Assembly: GCA_017412605.1 (NCBI GenBank)
Contig: JAFPWY010000001.1
Coordinates: 62,001 to 126,000, forward strand
From: Fibrobacter sp.
GTDB lineage: Bacteria; Fibrobacterota; Fibrobacteria; Fibrobacterales; Fibrobacteraceae
DNA length: 64,000 nucleotides
Direction of reading: 5' to 3'
In this document: in pieces, positions 25,570 to 33,710 of the stretch
How positions within the stretch are numbered: the stretch's first letter is position 1
Layout: each line of letters begins with the position of its first letter
Translations under genes and position numbers: made by a program
Notes under the pieces: generated by a model
The model's database searches: none
Seen by the model: only the letters and a program-made list of their open reading frames with translations
What the model was told of the DNA's origin: nothing

Positions 25570-26127
25570 GTGGAACAGGTATTGCTCTACATATTGCTCG
25601 GTGTCGAAGTCGTGCTGCGCATTGTGCTCGAAGTGCGCGAACGCAGGCTGACCCAGGTTCGCGGCGGCGTGTTCGCGTTCCTTCGCATTGTGCCGCTTCT
25701 AAACGACATCGTGCCGCTGCCCGAGATGCGCAAGGCGCCCGCCGCGTCCGCTTTTGTCGAGAAGCACGAAGAGGGGCACAAGAGTTTACATCACGGCATC
25801 CTGCGCAGCGTCACGAAGATTATCTTCCTCATTGTTGCGGTATGGTTCTTGGCAGCGATGCTGACCCGTTTCGGCTTCTCGATTTACGAGTCGGTGCTGT
25901 GGCTGCACCTGGCGGCGATTCCCTTCCGTGCGATATTCCATCTGTACTGCTGGAACCAGGAATACGAAGCCGATGCGTATGCAATGAAGCAGCTGGGCAA
26001 GGCCAAGACCAAGGAAGCCATGCGCGAACTTGCGCTTTGCGAAATTCCCTACACCAAGCTGTTCGCCGTCATATACCGCGAACACCCGACTGCGACGCTT
26101 CGCCAGCGCCACCTTCTTGGGAAATAA
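25570..26127 (+). CDS. Membrane M48-like metallopeptidase
   Basis: 185 aa with a GTG start 7 nt after the previous stop. HEEGH at residues ~66-70 is an HExxH zinc motif, and NQEYEADAYAMKQLGK supplies the third ligand in the M48 ExxAD context. TTP-like membrane helices are LLYILLGVEVVLRIVL near the N-terminus and IIFLIVAVWFLAAM at ~90-105. REHPTATLRQRHLL matches the usual M48 tail. Probable inner-membrane protease. It is much shorter than HtpX or Ste24, so it may be a minimal member. Confidence 0.68.
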   Translation: MEQVLLYILLGVEVVLRIVLEVRERRLTQVRGGVFAFLRIVPLLNDIVPLPEMRKAPAASAFVEKHEEGHKSLHHGILRSVTKIIFLIVAVWFLAAMLTRFGFSIYESVLWLHLAAIPFRAIFHLYCWNQEYEADAYAMKQLGKAKTKEAMRELALCEIPYTKLFAVIYREHPTATLRQRHLLGK

Positions 26128-26173
26128 AAAGTACAAATAAAGTAATCTATTCCCTGCGGGAGTCAGGGAAAGC

Positions 26174-26497
26174 CTAGATGTCTTTTCCGCTGCGGGCGAG
26201 GAACGCAAGCGTAATGAAGGCGCCCCCGACAAGCCCGATAAGCGGGAGGTCCGCCTGGTTCTGCAGGAACATCTTGAGGAGCCTGACCAGCTGCGACGAA
26301 AGAAACGCATAGCCTGCGCTGCACAGCACGACGAACAGAGCGAACCGTCCGAGGTACGGGATGCTCCGCGTAATCTTCTTGAAGTAGTTGTTGATGTATG
26401 CGCCGTAGATCATCAGCACGGTTGCCACGAGACCCACCGAGATGGAGTCCATGTGGACGCGCAGGAAATTTGCGAACTGGTGAATGTAGGGCTGCAT
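26174..26497 (-). CDS. Small inner-membrane protein, DUF3392-like
   Basis: 107 aa with three predicted membrane segments: ISVGLVATVLMIYGAYINNY, LGRFALFVVLCSAGYAFLS and LPLIGLVGGAFITLAFLA, ending in a charged tail. The pattern VATVLMIYGAYIN and the lengths fit DUF3392. No function is known. It converges with the M48 gene; a TTCCCTG / CAGGGAA hairpin at 26150-26170 lies between the two ends. Confidence 0.6.
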   Translation of the reverse strand: MQPYIHQFANFLRVHMDSISVGLVATVLMIYGAYINNYFKKITRSIPYLGRFALFVVLCSAGYAFLSSQLVRLLKMFLQNQADLPLIGLVGGAFITLAFLARSGKDI

Positions 26498-26547
26498 ATA
26501 CCGAATATATAAAAAACGCTCCCATGCATTCTTTTTATTATTGGCGT

Positions 26548-27537
26548 ATGTTCAGGTCCATCGCCGTTATCCTTGTCTTGCTAATCCTGTGCGGTTGCGC
26601 GGCAACTAAGCAAGTGGGCTATTCGTCAAAGGATGCGACCCGCGGGCTTGTCTATATAAACAACAAGCAGGGTGCTACGGCCGTCTATATCGATGGCGAG
26701 TTTGTGGGGAGCACACCGATGAATGTCTCCCTTGTGCAGGGCGAGCACCACATTACCATGAATTACGGCGGAAAGATCGTTTTGGACACGACTTTCACTG
26801 TCACGGACGACTTTGAAAGGAACGGCAATGCGATTATGATGGGTGGAGCCGTCACGGGATTCATCACCATCCTTTTAGTTCCGTTCCCCGTAAATATGCT
26901 TGCGTCCACGGTTCCGGTTATTCTCGCGGGCGTGTCGGCGCGGATAAATACAGACATGATTGTCGTCAGTTCGCGGGAAGGTATCGATGCGACCGCCAAG
27001 CCTTTGCCCAGTGCCCCGGATACGCTCCCGGCGCCTGCCACAGCTGCTGCGGTTGCCCCAGTCGCCACTACGAATCAGGACGGCATGAACATGTACGCCA
27101 TTGATACGGACAAGTACACATTTTTGATGGAAAGGCGCGGCGAGAAGATTTCGAAATTTGTGTCGGCGGGTTCCATCTGCTATGAAGCGTCAAACGATCT
27201 GGTGTGGATGAACCATGCGCAAAGTCAGCAATCGGTTGTTCTCGCCAGTGACGAGTTTTTCCCGTGCGAAATAGATTCGCTTCCTTATCCGAGCCCATTG
27301 CTGTCTTCGCTTAAATGGGTGGGTGGCGTGACAGCTATCTGGGGAGTTATAGGCGCTGTTGCGGGTGGCGAAATGAAGTCGACAATTGCGGGTTTAGGCG
27401 TGGGCTTGGCCCTTTTTGGATTACCGACCTACCTTATCGCTCACAAAGTTACCGAATCCCAGAATCAGCGTACCTGCAGGCTCTTGAGGAGTCAGGAGCA
27501 GGTGAGGGAATGGTACAGGCAGTATCCTTGCCATTAG
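26548..27537 (+). CDS. PEGA-domain lipoprotein
   Basis: 329 aa. MFRSIAVILVLLILCGCAAT is a type II signal peptide with lipobox LCGC; an ATG at 26524 is an alternative. Residues ~30-90 are a PEGA domain: GLVYINNKQGATAVYIDGEF and GSTPMNVSLVQGEHHITM. Two Gly-rich membrane stretches follow, AIMMGGAVTGFITILLVPFP and a later GGVTAIWGVIGAVAGG, separated by a Pro/Ala linker. Probably cell-envelope associated. It converges on and overlaps the next gene by 4 nt. Confidence 0.75.
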   Translation: MFRSIAVILVLLILCGCAATKQVGYSSKDATRGLVYINNKQGATAVYIDGEFVGSTPMNVSLVQGEHHITMNYGGKIVLDTTFTVTDDFERNGNAIMMGGAVTGFITILLVPFPVNMLASTVPVILAGVSARINTDMIVVSSREGIDATAKPLPSAPDTLPAPATAAAVAPVATTNQDGMNMYAIDTDKYTFLMERRGEKISKFVSAGSICYEASNDLVWMNHAQSQQSVVLASDEFFPCEIDSLPYPSPLLSSLKWVGGVTAIWGVIGAVAGGEMKSTIAGLGVGLALFGLPTYLIAHKVTESQNQRTCRLLRSQEQVREWYRQYPCH

Positions 27538-28373
27538 AAAACGAATCCGATACCCGTGTCAAAGAACCAGTAGTGCCCGGTGAAGGCTTTCCCGAGATAG
27601 ACTGTGGTCCCTGCCGAAATCTGCACGTGTTTTGCAATCAGGTACGACGCTCCGAAATATTGCGAGATGATGTAGGGAAAATCGAAGGATATGTCGCGAT
27701 TCTGAATTTCGTCGTCCCACCAGGGCCTGTAAAGGAACGGCGCGTAGGAGAGGGCAAATTCCTTTATCGGGAACAGGTTTAAAAATCCGCCGAATCCCCC
27801 GTGGAACTTGGTTTCATGGCATTTATTGCAGTCAAGCTCTCCATAATCATCCATGTCCCCTGCCAACGTTCCTTCTACCGATATCCACTGGCCTTTTGCA
27901 GAAAAGTTGTTCATGCTCAAGTTTAGGTAAGCCGTTATGCCTGCTTCGACAAACCGCGAATTGATTCCGGCGGATGCGCGAATAAAGGGAAACGGATCGA
28001 GTCCGAATCCGAGTCCCCACATGGAAATCCGGTTCTTGCTGAAGTAGTCGAATGCTCCCGTAACCGGGAATCGCAAAAGCCGGTATGCGATATTTGCGTC
28101 GCTCTTTTCCAGTTTGTATCCGCCGCCGCCCGTGTTCGCCTCTTCGTTCGTGAGTCCGTGGAGTTGCCACGTTTCCTTGTCGAACTTGCGGATTTGTACG
28201 CTTGCGCGCTTGACACTTGACTTTTCGTCCATCGAGAACGCTGCCCCTGTATAGGGGGCCGGAGCGTAGACATCGAATGTGCCTTCCGTGATGCTCGCCT
28301 TCGACCAGCTGCATCCGCAGAGATTTATAAAGATGCAGGCGGCTATCGCGTATATGGCGAGAGTGAATCTCAT
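27534..28373 (-). CDS. Lipoprotein, probably outer-membrane beta-rich
   Basis: 279 aa. MRFTLAIYAIAACIFINLCG with lipobox LCGC-S. The remainder is rich in amphipathic strands with aromatic ends (RISMWGLGFGLDPFPFIRAS, ISQYFGASYLIAKHVQISAG) and finishes YWFFDTGIGFVF, resembling an outer-membrane barrel C-terminus. A single CNKCHE (CxxCH) matches a haem c attachment motif but is isolated. It overlaps ttcA upstream by 4 nt (ATGA), so the two are co-expressed despite unrelated functions. Confidence 0.68.
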   Translation of the reverse strand: MRFTLAIYAIAACIFINLCGCSWSKASITEGTFDVYAPAPYTGAAFSMDEKSSVKRASVQIRKFDKETWQLHGLTNEEANTGGGGYKLEKSDANIAYRLLRFPVTGAFDYFSKNRISMWGLGFGLDPFPFIRASAGINSRFVEAGITAYLNLSMNNFSAKGQWISVEGTLAGDMDDYGELDCNKCHETKFHGGFGGFLNLFPIKEFALSYAPFLYRPWWDDEIQNRDISFDFPYIISQYFGASYLIAKHVQISAGTTVYLGKAFTGHYWFFDTGIGFVF

Positions 28374-29092
28374 AGCAGATAATCCATGCGGATGTTCCGC
28401 ATGCTTTCGAACAAGTTAGCCTTCAGCGTGGAGTTACCCTTGGTGAGGCTCTTGATTTCTTCGCGGATGCTCTTGCGGTGGGAGGCCTTCGAGAACTCGC
28501 AGGTACACGTGAACTTGCGGATATCGGCATCCTCGGCGTATTCGATGATTTCGCTTTCTTCGCAGTAGCACAGCGGGCGGATGATGCTGCACGGATATTT
28601 TTCGTAGGGCACCATCGGCGGCATGCCGCTGAACTCGCCCTTGTACAGCATGTTCATCAAAAGCGTTTCCACGATGTCGTCCATGTGGTGGCCGAGCGCA
28701 ATCTTGTTGTAGCCGTTCTCGCGGGCGAACTTGATGAGCTCGGTGCGGCGCTGCGTGCTGCACCAGTAGCAGTTGAGCTTGCGGCCTTCCTTGAGCCGGC
28801 CTTCCACGGCCACGTCCTTGAAGTAGAATGGAATCTGCGGGTACTGCTCTGCCATGCGCTGCAAGAATTCGCGCGGGGCCTTGTCGGCAAAGTCGCTCTG
28901 GATGTGGATGGCCCCTATTTCGCAGTTGGGCAGAAACTTGCCCATGCGGCTTGCCAGTTCCATCAGCAGCACGCTGGAATCCTTGCCGCCGCTCACCGCG
29001 ACGAGCACCTTGTCACCGTCCTCGATCAACTTGAAATCGTGGAGCGCCTTGGTAATCTTCTTGCTGATACGTTTACGAATTGCTGATGACAT
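28370..29092 (-). CDS. ttcA: tRNA 2-thiocytidine(32) synthetase TtcA
   Basis: 240-aa PP-loop ATPase. VAVSGGKDSSVLLMEL is the PP-loop, CYWCS the CxxC that binds the 4Fe-4S cluster, and LGHHMDDIVETLLMNMLY the family helix. The C-terminus TCTCEFSKASHRKSIREEIK closes the fold. It thiolates C32 in certain tRNAs. The start ATG has TTAC/ATAAG upstream and no strong ribosome site. The gene is upstream of the lipoprotein in a two-gene unit; a heptad array separates it from dnaN. Confidence 0.85.
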   Translation of the reverse strand: MSSAIRKRISKKITKALHDFKLIEDGDKVLVAVSGGKDSSVLLMELASRMGKFLPNCEIGAIHIQSDFADKAPREFLQRMAEQYPQIPFYFKDVAVEGRLKEGRKLNCYWCSTQRRTELIKFARENGYNKIALGHHMDDIVETLLMNMLYKGEFSGMPPMVPYEKYPCSIIRPLCYCEESEIIEYAEDADIRKFTCTCEFSKASHRKSIREEIKSLTKGNSTLKANLFESMRNIRMDYLL

Positions 29093-29100
29093 AAGTAATA

Positions 29101-29210
29101 TAAGCTATGAGGTGTGAGGTCGCTCCCTTCGGTCGCTTTGAGGTATGAGGTTTCAGATATTTATACTCATCGCTCATAGCTCACGGCTCATTGCTCGCGC
29201 CTCGCTCCTT
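29101..29210. repeat. Intergenic heptad array with opposed arms
   Basis: The left part holds CTATGAGG, TGTGAGG and TATGAGG words around a TCGCTCCCTTCGGTCGCT core. The right part holds six in-phase heptads (29164-29205): TACTCAT, CGCTCAT, AGCTCAC, GGCTCAT, TGCTCGC, GCCTCGC. Left TGAGG words complement right CTCAT words, so the array can fold back. Confidence 0.85.
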
Positions 29211-29241
29211 AAACAAAACGGGCCCGCTTTCGCGAGGCCCG
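29211..29241 (-). terminator. Terminator of dnaN
   Basis: On the minus strand, CGGGCC-TCGC-GAAA-GCG-GGCCCG stem followed by TTTTGTTT, 22 bp after the dnaN stop. Confidence 0.92.
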
Positions 29242-29263
29242 ATTAGTTTATTCTTTATCCTTG

Positions 29264-30385
29264 TTAGTCCTCGACAAGGCGGAGCGGCATGAGCAGGAAG
29301 CTGAATCCCATGTTCTCGCCGACCGGCTCGATGACACAGGCGCCGATGGGAGCGTTCATCTTCATCACGATTTCTTCGCTCTTGCTTAAACCGAGGATTT
29401 CGGACAGGTACTGGCCGTTGAACCCGATGCAGAAGCTGCCTTCACCGTTGTGCGTCACGGCGAGTGCTTCGCGGGAATCGCCGCCGACATCCGGGTCGGT
29501 TGCGCTGAGTTCGAGGTTGTTGCCGTCCATCTGCAGGCGGATCTGGCGCGTACGGGCGTTGGCCATGGAGATGACGCTGCGGATCTTGTTCTGGAGCTCC
29601 ATCGTGTTGGCCTGCATGGTACGTTCGAAGTTCTGCGGAATCACGGCGCGGTAGTTAGGATACGGACCTTCGTACAGCTTGGAGATGACCTGCGTGGAAT
29701 CCGTGTTGAACAGGATGTGCGTCGCAGAGGTGCGGACCTCGATGTTCGCATCGCTCTTCGCGATGTGGAGGATGTGCTGCATGACCTTCTTCGGGATGAT
29801 CACGCCGTTCTCGAGGTTGGCGCCTTCCTGGTCGATGCTGGCGCGGCCCAGGCGGTGACCGTCGGTGGCGACCATGGAAATCTTTCCGTCCTTGGCTTCC
29901 AGATAGACGCCGTTCAGGTTGAGGCGCGTGGAGTCGGTGGAGGTCGCGAACAATGTCTTTTCGGCGAGGAACGCGAGTTCGCTTGCGGCGAGGTTCAGGG
30001 TTTCGCCGTTTTCGATTTCGGGGAACGGCGGGAAGTCGCTTGCGTCAAAACCGGTAATGGAGGCCTTGCCCTTTTCGCTCCACTGGATCTTGGCCAGGTA
30101 GTCCTGCACGTCGAGGCTGATTGTCGTGATGCTCGGGTCGACCAGGTTGTTGATGAGGTCGGAGAACTTGCGTGCGTTGATGACGACCGCGCCATCCCGT
30201 TCGCCCTGCACTTCGACCTTGACCCTGATGCCGAGGTCGAGGTCGGTCGCGCTGACTTCGAGGAAGTTGCCTTCGAGGCGCAGCGAGAAGTTGTTGAGTA
30301 CCTGGATGGTGGACTTGTTCGGAACGGCGGTAATGGCCGATTTCAGAACATTCTGAAGGACGGTTTTGTCAATAGAAAACTTCAT
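29264..30385 (-). CDS. dnaN: DNA polymerase III sliding clamp (beta subunit)
   Basis: 373-aa processivity clamp. The N-terminus MKFSIDKTVLQNVLKSAITA and the three repeated clamp folds are evident; GDGAVVINARKFSDLINNL-type and VATDGHRLGRASI are classic DnaN signatures, and the C-terminal LLMPLRLVED matches the usual LPxRL end. GAGGTG lies before the ATG. The clamp gene is not beside dnaA here; instead it follows a tiny membrane-protein gene by 3 nt. It ends in a strong terminator. Confidence 0.96.
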   Translation of the reverse strand: MKFSIDKTVLQNVLKSAITAVPNKSTIQVLNNFSLRLEGNFLEVSATDLDLGIRVKVEVQGERDGAVVINARKFSDLINNLVDPSITTISLDVQDYLAKIQWSEKGKASITGFDASDFPPFPEIENGETLNLAASELAFLAEKTLFATSTDSTRLNLNGVYLEAKDGKISMVATDGHRLGRASIDQEGANLENGVIIPKKVMQHILHIAKSDANIEVRTSATHILFNTDSTQVISKLYEGPYPNYRAVIPQNFERTMQANTMELQNKIRSVISMANARTRQIRLQMDGNNLELSATDPDVGGDSREALAVTHNGEGSFCIGFNGQYLSEILGLSKSEEIVMKMNAPIGACVIEPVGENMGFSFLLMPLRLVED

Positions 30386-30388
30386 GGA

Positions 30389-30541
30389 TTATGCACCTCT
30401 CTGAATAAGCATCGTTCCAACAAAGAATACTACCGCGATAACTGCGAGCAGGACAATGACCCGCTTGTCGAGAGCGTTGGACTTCTTGGGGACAAAATTC
30501 TTGGCATTTTGCTTTGCACGCCTGCGTTCACTACGACTCAT
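30389..30541 (-). CDS. 50-aa single-pass membrane protein upstream of dnaN
   Basis: Short gene: MSRSERRRAKQNAKNFVPKK, then a linker and the hydrophobic segment VIVLLAVIAVVFFVGTML before the end QRGA. The N-terminal half is strongly basic, so the protein should be a type II membrane anchor with a positively charged cytoplasmic tail. GGAG lies 8 nt before the ATG, and its stop is 3 nt before the dnaN start, with the dnaN ribosome site inside its last codons, so the pair is an operon. No family is recognised. The clean ribosome site, basic/hydrophobic layout and coupling support it as a real gene. Confidence 0.72.
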   Translation of the reverse strand: MSRSERRRAKQNAKNFVPKKSNALDKRVIVLLAVIAVVFFVGTMLIQRGA

Positions 30542-30604
30542 AGGGAATCTCCATTGTTTTATGTCCAAAAATCTACTATTTTAGAGAGCGGTGAGGAAAA
30601 AAGC

Positions 30605-30856
30605 ATGCACAAAATCCCTCTAAATATGCTGAAAAACAAGGCCAAGTCTTATGCCGACATGGTGCGTAATCGTGTCGACGTTACGGGCGAGGAGGCCAAG
30701 CTGGCTGCCGACTACCGCAAACTGGGCGAAAAGGTGTACCATGCCGTGCTGGGCGACCTTGTGTCGGTCATGAAGAGCGATCCGGCCGTCGTGGAATTGG
30801 TGGGCTCCATCGAGGAACGCCTGAGGAAACTCAGAGAACTGAAGGGTATCCGGTAG
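30605..30856 (+). CDS. Small helical hypothetical protein
   Basis: 83 aa, MHKIPLNMLKNKAKSYADMV to LRKLRELKGIR. Almost entirely helical and charged, no signal or membrane segment: DVTGEEAKLAADYRKLGEKV then MKSDPAVVELVGSIEERLRK. GAGG 9 nt before the ATG sets the start. It ends 3 nt before the M23 peptidase GTG, so the two are co-translated and may work together. No family recognised; the size is like small coiled-coil adaptors. Confidence 0.75.
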   Translation: MHKIPLNMLKNKAKSYADMVRNRVDVTGEEAKLAADYRKLGEKVYHAVLGDLVSVMKSDPAVVELVGSIEERLRKLRELKGIR

Positions 30857-30859
30857 GCC

Positions 30860-31696
30860 GTGAAGAAAATCGAAGTACATGTCTTTTCCAAGGATACCTC
30901 GGGCAGCAGACACTACAAGTTCCCGGTGTGGAAGGTTCTCGTGGGTGTGGTTGCCTGCATTGTCGCTGTCCTGGGCTTTATCCTGTTTTCCCCTGCGCAG
31001 ATTATTGACCGCCTCTCCGACGGGAACGTGGTCGATGTTTACAAGCAAAATTCCTTTATAAAGAAGCAGATCAAGCAAATCCGCGAGAAGGTGGACGAGT
31101 CCATCCTCAAGGCAGAGGAGGCGCGAATCCTGCGTGACAGCACGGTGGTGCTGAGCGGCATGGGATTTTCGCTGGAGAATGCAGGGTCCGACGACGAGAT
31201 GGCCCCGATGGCGAAGGACCGCAAGAGCGTCCTCGAGATTGAGCGTACCATGCGCAAGGCCGTGAAGCTTCTGGAAGCGGATTCGGCGCGTGCGGCGAAC
31301 ATTCCGGTACTGCATCCCATCAAGAATTCCCCGACGGTCAAGAACCGCTTCGAGATGATTTTCGACCAGTTCACACAGCAGAACCTGCCTCACCGCGGCA
31401 TCGACTTTGTCGCGGCCGAAGGCGACACCGTGTTCGCTCCGGGCGGCGGGATTGTCGCCGAGGTCCGTTCACATCGCGGGTTCGGGCTCACGATGAAGAT
31501 TGAGCACACGAAGCGCATACGGACGTTCTATGCCCACCTGGGGTCTGCACTGGTGAAGCCGGGGCAGAGGGTTTCCCGCGGCGACCCGATCGCGCTTATC
31601 GCCGAGAGCGGCCGCGAGTCCAGTGTCGGACTGCATTACGAAGTGCGCGTTGACGGCACTCCGGTGAATCCGGAAAACTTTTTTATAACAAAGTAA
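30860..31696 (+). CDS. Membrane-anchored M23 peptidoglycan endopeptidase (second copy)
   Basis: 278 aa, GTG start. A transmembrane helix (WKVLVGVVACIVAVLGFILF at ~29-48), a coiled-coil stalk (IKKQIKQIREKVDESILKAE) and a LytM domain with HRGIDFVAAEGDTVFAPGGG and the final GLHYEV. The HxxxD and HxH zinc ligands are present, so it should be an active cross-link hydrolase. It shares the layout of the enzyme at 13400-14215, but has a small helical partner upstream in place of a bactofilin downstream. Confidence 0.9.
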   Translation: MKKIEVHVFSKDTSGSRHYKFPVWKVLVGVVACIVAVLGFILFSPAQIIDRLSDGNVVDVYKQNSFIKKQIKQIREKVDESILKAEEARILRDSTVVLSGMGFSLENAGSDDEMAPMAKDRKSVLEIERTMRKAVKLLEADSARAANIPVLHPIKNSPTVKNRFEMIFDQFTQQNLPHRGIDFVAAEGDTVFAPGGGIVAEVRSHRGFGLTMKIEHTKRIRTFYAHLGSALVKPGQRVSRGDPIALIAESGRESSVGLHYEVRVDGTPVNPENFFITK

Positions 31697-31700
31697 CGTA

Positions 31701-31870
31701 ACCTCCGGGCCTCGCGCCTGGAACTTTATATCTCACAATTCACGGCACGCACCCCGCGCCCGGAGCCTCGCACCTCACAGCTCACCGCTCATAGCTCACC
31801 GCTCACTGCTCGTCCCCCGAGCCTGGAGCCTCGAGCCTCTTTTCTCTAGTCTCTAGCCCCTATTCTCTAA
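31701..31870. repeat. Intergenic heptad array, longest in the window
   Basis: Fifteen consecutive in-phase heptads can be read from 31765 to 31869: GCCTCGC, ACCTCAC, AGCTCAC, CGCTCAT, AGCTCAC, CGCTCAC, TGCTCGT, CCCCCGA, GCCTGGA, GCCTCGA, GCCTCTT, TTCTCTA, GTCTCTA, GCCCCTA, TTCTCTA. Most fit NNCTCNN. The first 60 bp hold looser words (ACCTCCGGGCCTCGCGCCTGG). Confidence 0.9.
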
Positions 31871-31879
31871 ATAATATCC

Positions 31880-32028
31880 TTTCGTCTTATTATATTTAAA
31901 GTCCCTAGGTCCGTTGGAGCGGGCGGGCGGTACTTTCCGTCAAGAACCTTCTCGGGCTCGGAGGATCTCCATACTTTTGGTCATCCTCTTAGGGTGCTAT
32001 CAAGTTTTGCTTACTTTTAGGAGTTTTA
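31880..32028 (+). promoter_or_regulatory. Probable structured leader of the RNase G gene
   Basis: About 150 nt without a gene. A TATATT near 31890 could be a -10. A G-rich segment (GGAGCGGGCGGGCGG) and a GAGGAT...ATCCTC stem precede TTTTAGGAG at the ribosome site of rng. RNase E/G leaders in other bacteria mediate autoregulation by the enzyme; that role here is inference. Confidence 0.4.
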
Positions 32029-33564
32029 ATGGCAAATAAGTGTAAGCGCGGAATTTTGATTAGCAAGACACCTTACGAGAAGCGTATCGCCATCATGGAA
32101 GATGGCGAACTTGTAGAGCTAGTTGTTGAAGGTGTCTCGTCTAATCGAGTTCTGGGCAATATATATAAAGGCGTAGTCCAGAAGGTGCTCCCCGCACTCA
32201 AGGCTGCGTTCATCGATATCGGCCTCGAGAAGGCTGGCTTCCTGCACCAGGACGATGCCATGGACAGGAACGAACTCCTCCGCCGCGAATATGGCGACGA
32301 CGATGACGAGGATGGCGTTTCCAAGGACATTTCCATCGACGAACTGCTCAAGGAAGGTCAGGAAATCATGGTCCAGGTTGTGAAGGAACCGATCAGCACC
32401 AAGGGTGCCCGTCTGACGACGCACCTGAGCTTTGCTGGCCGTTTCCTCGTTTGCATGCCCGGCACCAACTTCATCGGCGTCTCGAAGCGCGAACGCGATC
32501 CGGCCAAGCGCCGCGAGTTCAAGAAGGTGGTCCGCCGCCTCAAGGGCCGCGACGTGGGCTACATCGTCCGCACCAACGGCTTGAACGAGTCCGAGTTCGA
32601 GATCAACAAGCAGATGCGCGAGCTCGAGAGCAAGTGGGAACAGACGAAGTACAACTTCGAGACCATGCCCGCCGAGACTTGCATCTACGAGGAGTCCGAC
32701 TCCATCGAGCAGACCGTCCGCGAATACTTCGGTGACAACACGGACTACGTGTACATCGATAACCGCGACGAGTACTTCGCCCTCCGCGAGTACCTCAAGG
32801 TGCTCTCGCCGGACAAGCTCGACAAGGTGAAGCTCTGGAGCAGCAGCGAAAGCCTGTTCGAGTACTTCAAGATCGAGAACGACTATGCGCGCTCCCTGCA
32901 GCGCCAGGTCCCGCTGCCGCGCGGTGGTAACCTCGTGATCGAGCAGACCGAAGCCCTCGTGTCCATCGACGTGAACACCGGACCGAAGGTGCACGGCAAG
33001 GACCAGAGCAAGATCATCCTCGAAACGAACATCGACGCCTGCCACGAAATCGCGAAGCAGCTCCGTCTGCGTGACGTGGGCGGCCTCATCATCATCGACT
33101 TCATCGACATGGAGACCGATGCCGACCGCGAGGCCGTGTACCAGGAATTCCGCAAGGCTATCCGCCGCGACAAGGCGCCTATCAGCCCGGCCCCCATCAG
33201 CCAGTTCGGCCTCATGGAAGTCACCCGCAAGCGCGTCCGCGTGAACCTGATGACCGAGAAGACGGAACGCTGCCCGGTGTGCAACGGTGGTGGACGTATC
33301 GCCACGCTGGAATCCACGCTCGGCATGATCGACCGCTGGATGGCCCGCGCGAAGGCCAAGGGCAAGCTGCGCGAGGTAACGCTCGTGGTGAGCCCCGCCG
33401 TCGTCGACGTGCTCTGCCGCGACCTCAACCGCATGTTCAACTACCTGGAATACAAGCACAACATGAAGATCTCCCTCGTGGAAGACGAAAGTGCGCACGT
33501 GAACCAGTTCTGGATGTACGACAAGAACAACGAGGACATCACGGATCAGTACAACTTCGTGTAG
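32029..33564 (+). CDS. rng: Ribonuclease G/E family endoribonuclease
   Basis: 511-aa RNase G-length protein without the long scaffold tail of RNase E. An S1-like domain (RVLGNIYKGVVQKVLPALKA, AAFIDIGLEKAGFLHQDDAM) is interrupted by a very acidic loop (GDDDDEDG). The catalytic DNase-I-like core contains LVSIDVNTGPKVHG and GGLIIIDFIDMETDADREAV, with the two Mg-binding Asp residues. The Zn-link CPVCNGGGRI follows. It cleaves single-stranded AU-rich RNA in mRNA turnover and 16S 5' maturation. AGGAG precedes the ATG. Confidence 0.95.
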   Translation: MANKCKRGILISKTPYEKRIAIMEDGELVELVVEGVSSNRVLGNIYKGVVQKVLPALKAAFIDIGLEKAGFLHQDDAMDRNELLRREYGDDDDEDGVSKDISIDELLKEGQEIMVQVVKEPISTKGARLTTHLSFAGRFLVCMPGTNFIGVSKRERDPAKRREFKKVVRRLKGRDVGYIVRTNGLNESEFEINKQMRELESKWEQTKYNFETMPAETCIYEESDSIEQTVREYFGDNTDYVYIDNRDEYFALREYLKVLSPDKLDKVKLWSSSESLFEYFKIENDYARSLQRQVPLPRGGNLVIEQTEALVSIDVNTGPKVHGKDQSKIILETNIDACHEIAKQLRLRDVGGLIIIDFIDMETDADREAVYQEFRKAIRRDKAPISPAPISQFGLMEVTRKRVRVNLMTEKTERCPVCNGGGRIATLESTLGMIDRWMARAKAKGKLREVTLVVSPAVVDVLCRDLNRMFNYLEYKHNMKISLVEDESAHVNQFWMYDKNNEDITDQYNFV

Positions 33565-33593
33565 TTGTCGCGGTTACAAGTTAGTTTATAAGT

Positions 33594-33621
33594 AAGGCCG
33601 GACTTCGTGTCCGGCCTTTTC
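33594..33621 (+). terminator. Terminator of rng
   Basis: Perfect AAGGCCGGAC-TTCGT-GTCCGGCCTT stem followed by T residues, 30 bp after the rng stop. Confidence 0.95.
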
Positions 33622-33660
33622 TGTATCTAGGCGCCTGCTTCGTAGGCTAGCCGTAGTGCA

Positions 33661-33692
33661 AAAAAGAAACGCCCCGCAGAAGCGAGGCGTTG
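33661..33692 (-). terminator. Terminator of the fibro-slime gene
   Basis: On the minus strand, AACGCC-TCGC-TTCT-GCGG-GGCGTT stem with a TTTCTTTTTT tract, about 20 bp after the stop of the gene at 33711. Confidence 0.9.
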
Positions 33693-33710
33693 TTTATCAT
33701 GTAGAGAAAC

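Noticed and set aside
27534-28373. Cytochrome c call from CxxCH
   Set aside because: A single isolated motif in a beta-rich lipoprotein with no other cytochrome features; probably chance.
29450-30604. Long plus-strand frame opposite dnaN
   Set aside because: Only its last 83 codons (from 30605) have a ribosome site and lie outside dnaN; the rest is a shadow.
31765-31869. CRISPR array
   Set aside because: Repeats are 7 bp with no spacers of constant length, and no cas genes are in the window.
32119-33498. 459-codon frame opposite rng
   Set aside because: His/Asp/Val-rich antisense reading of the RNase G gene without domain features.
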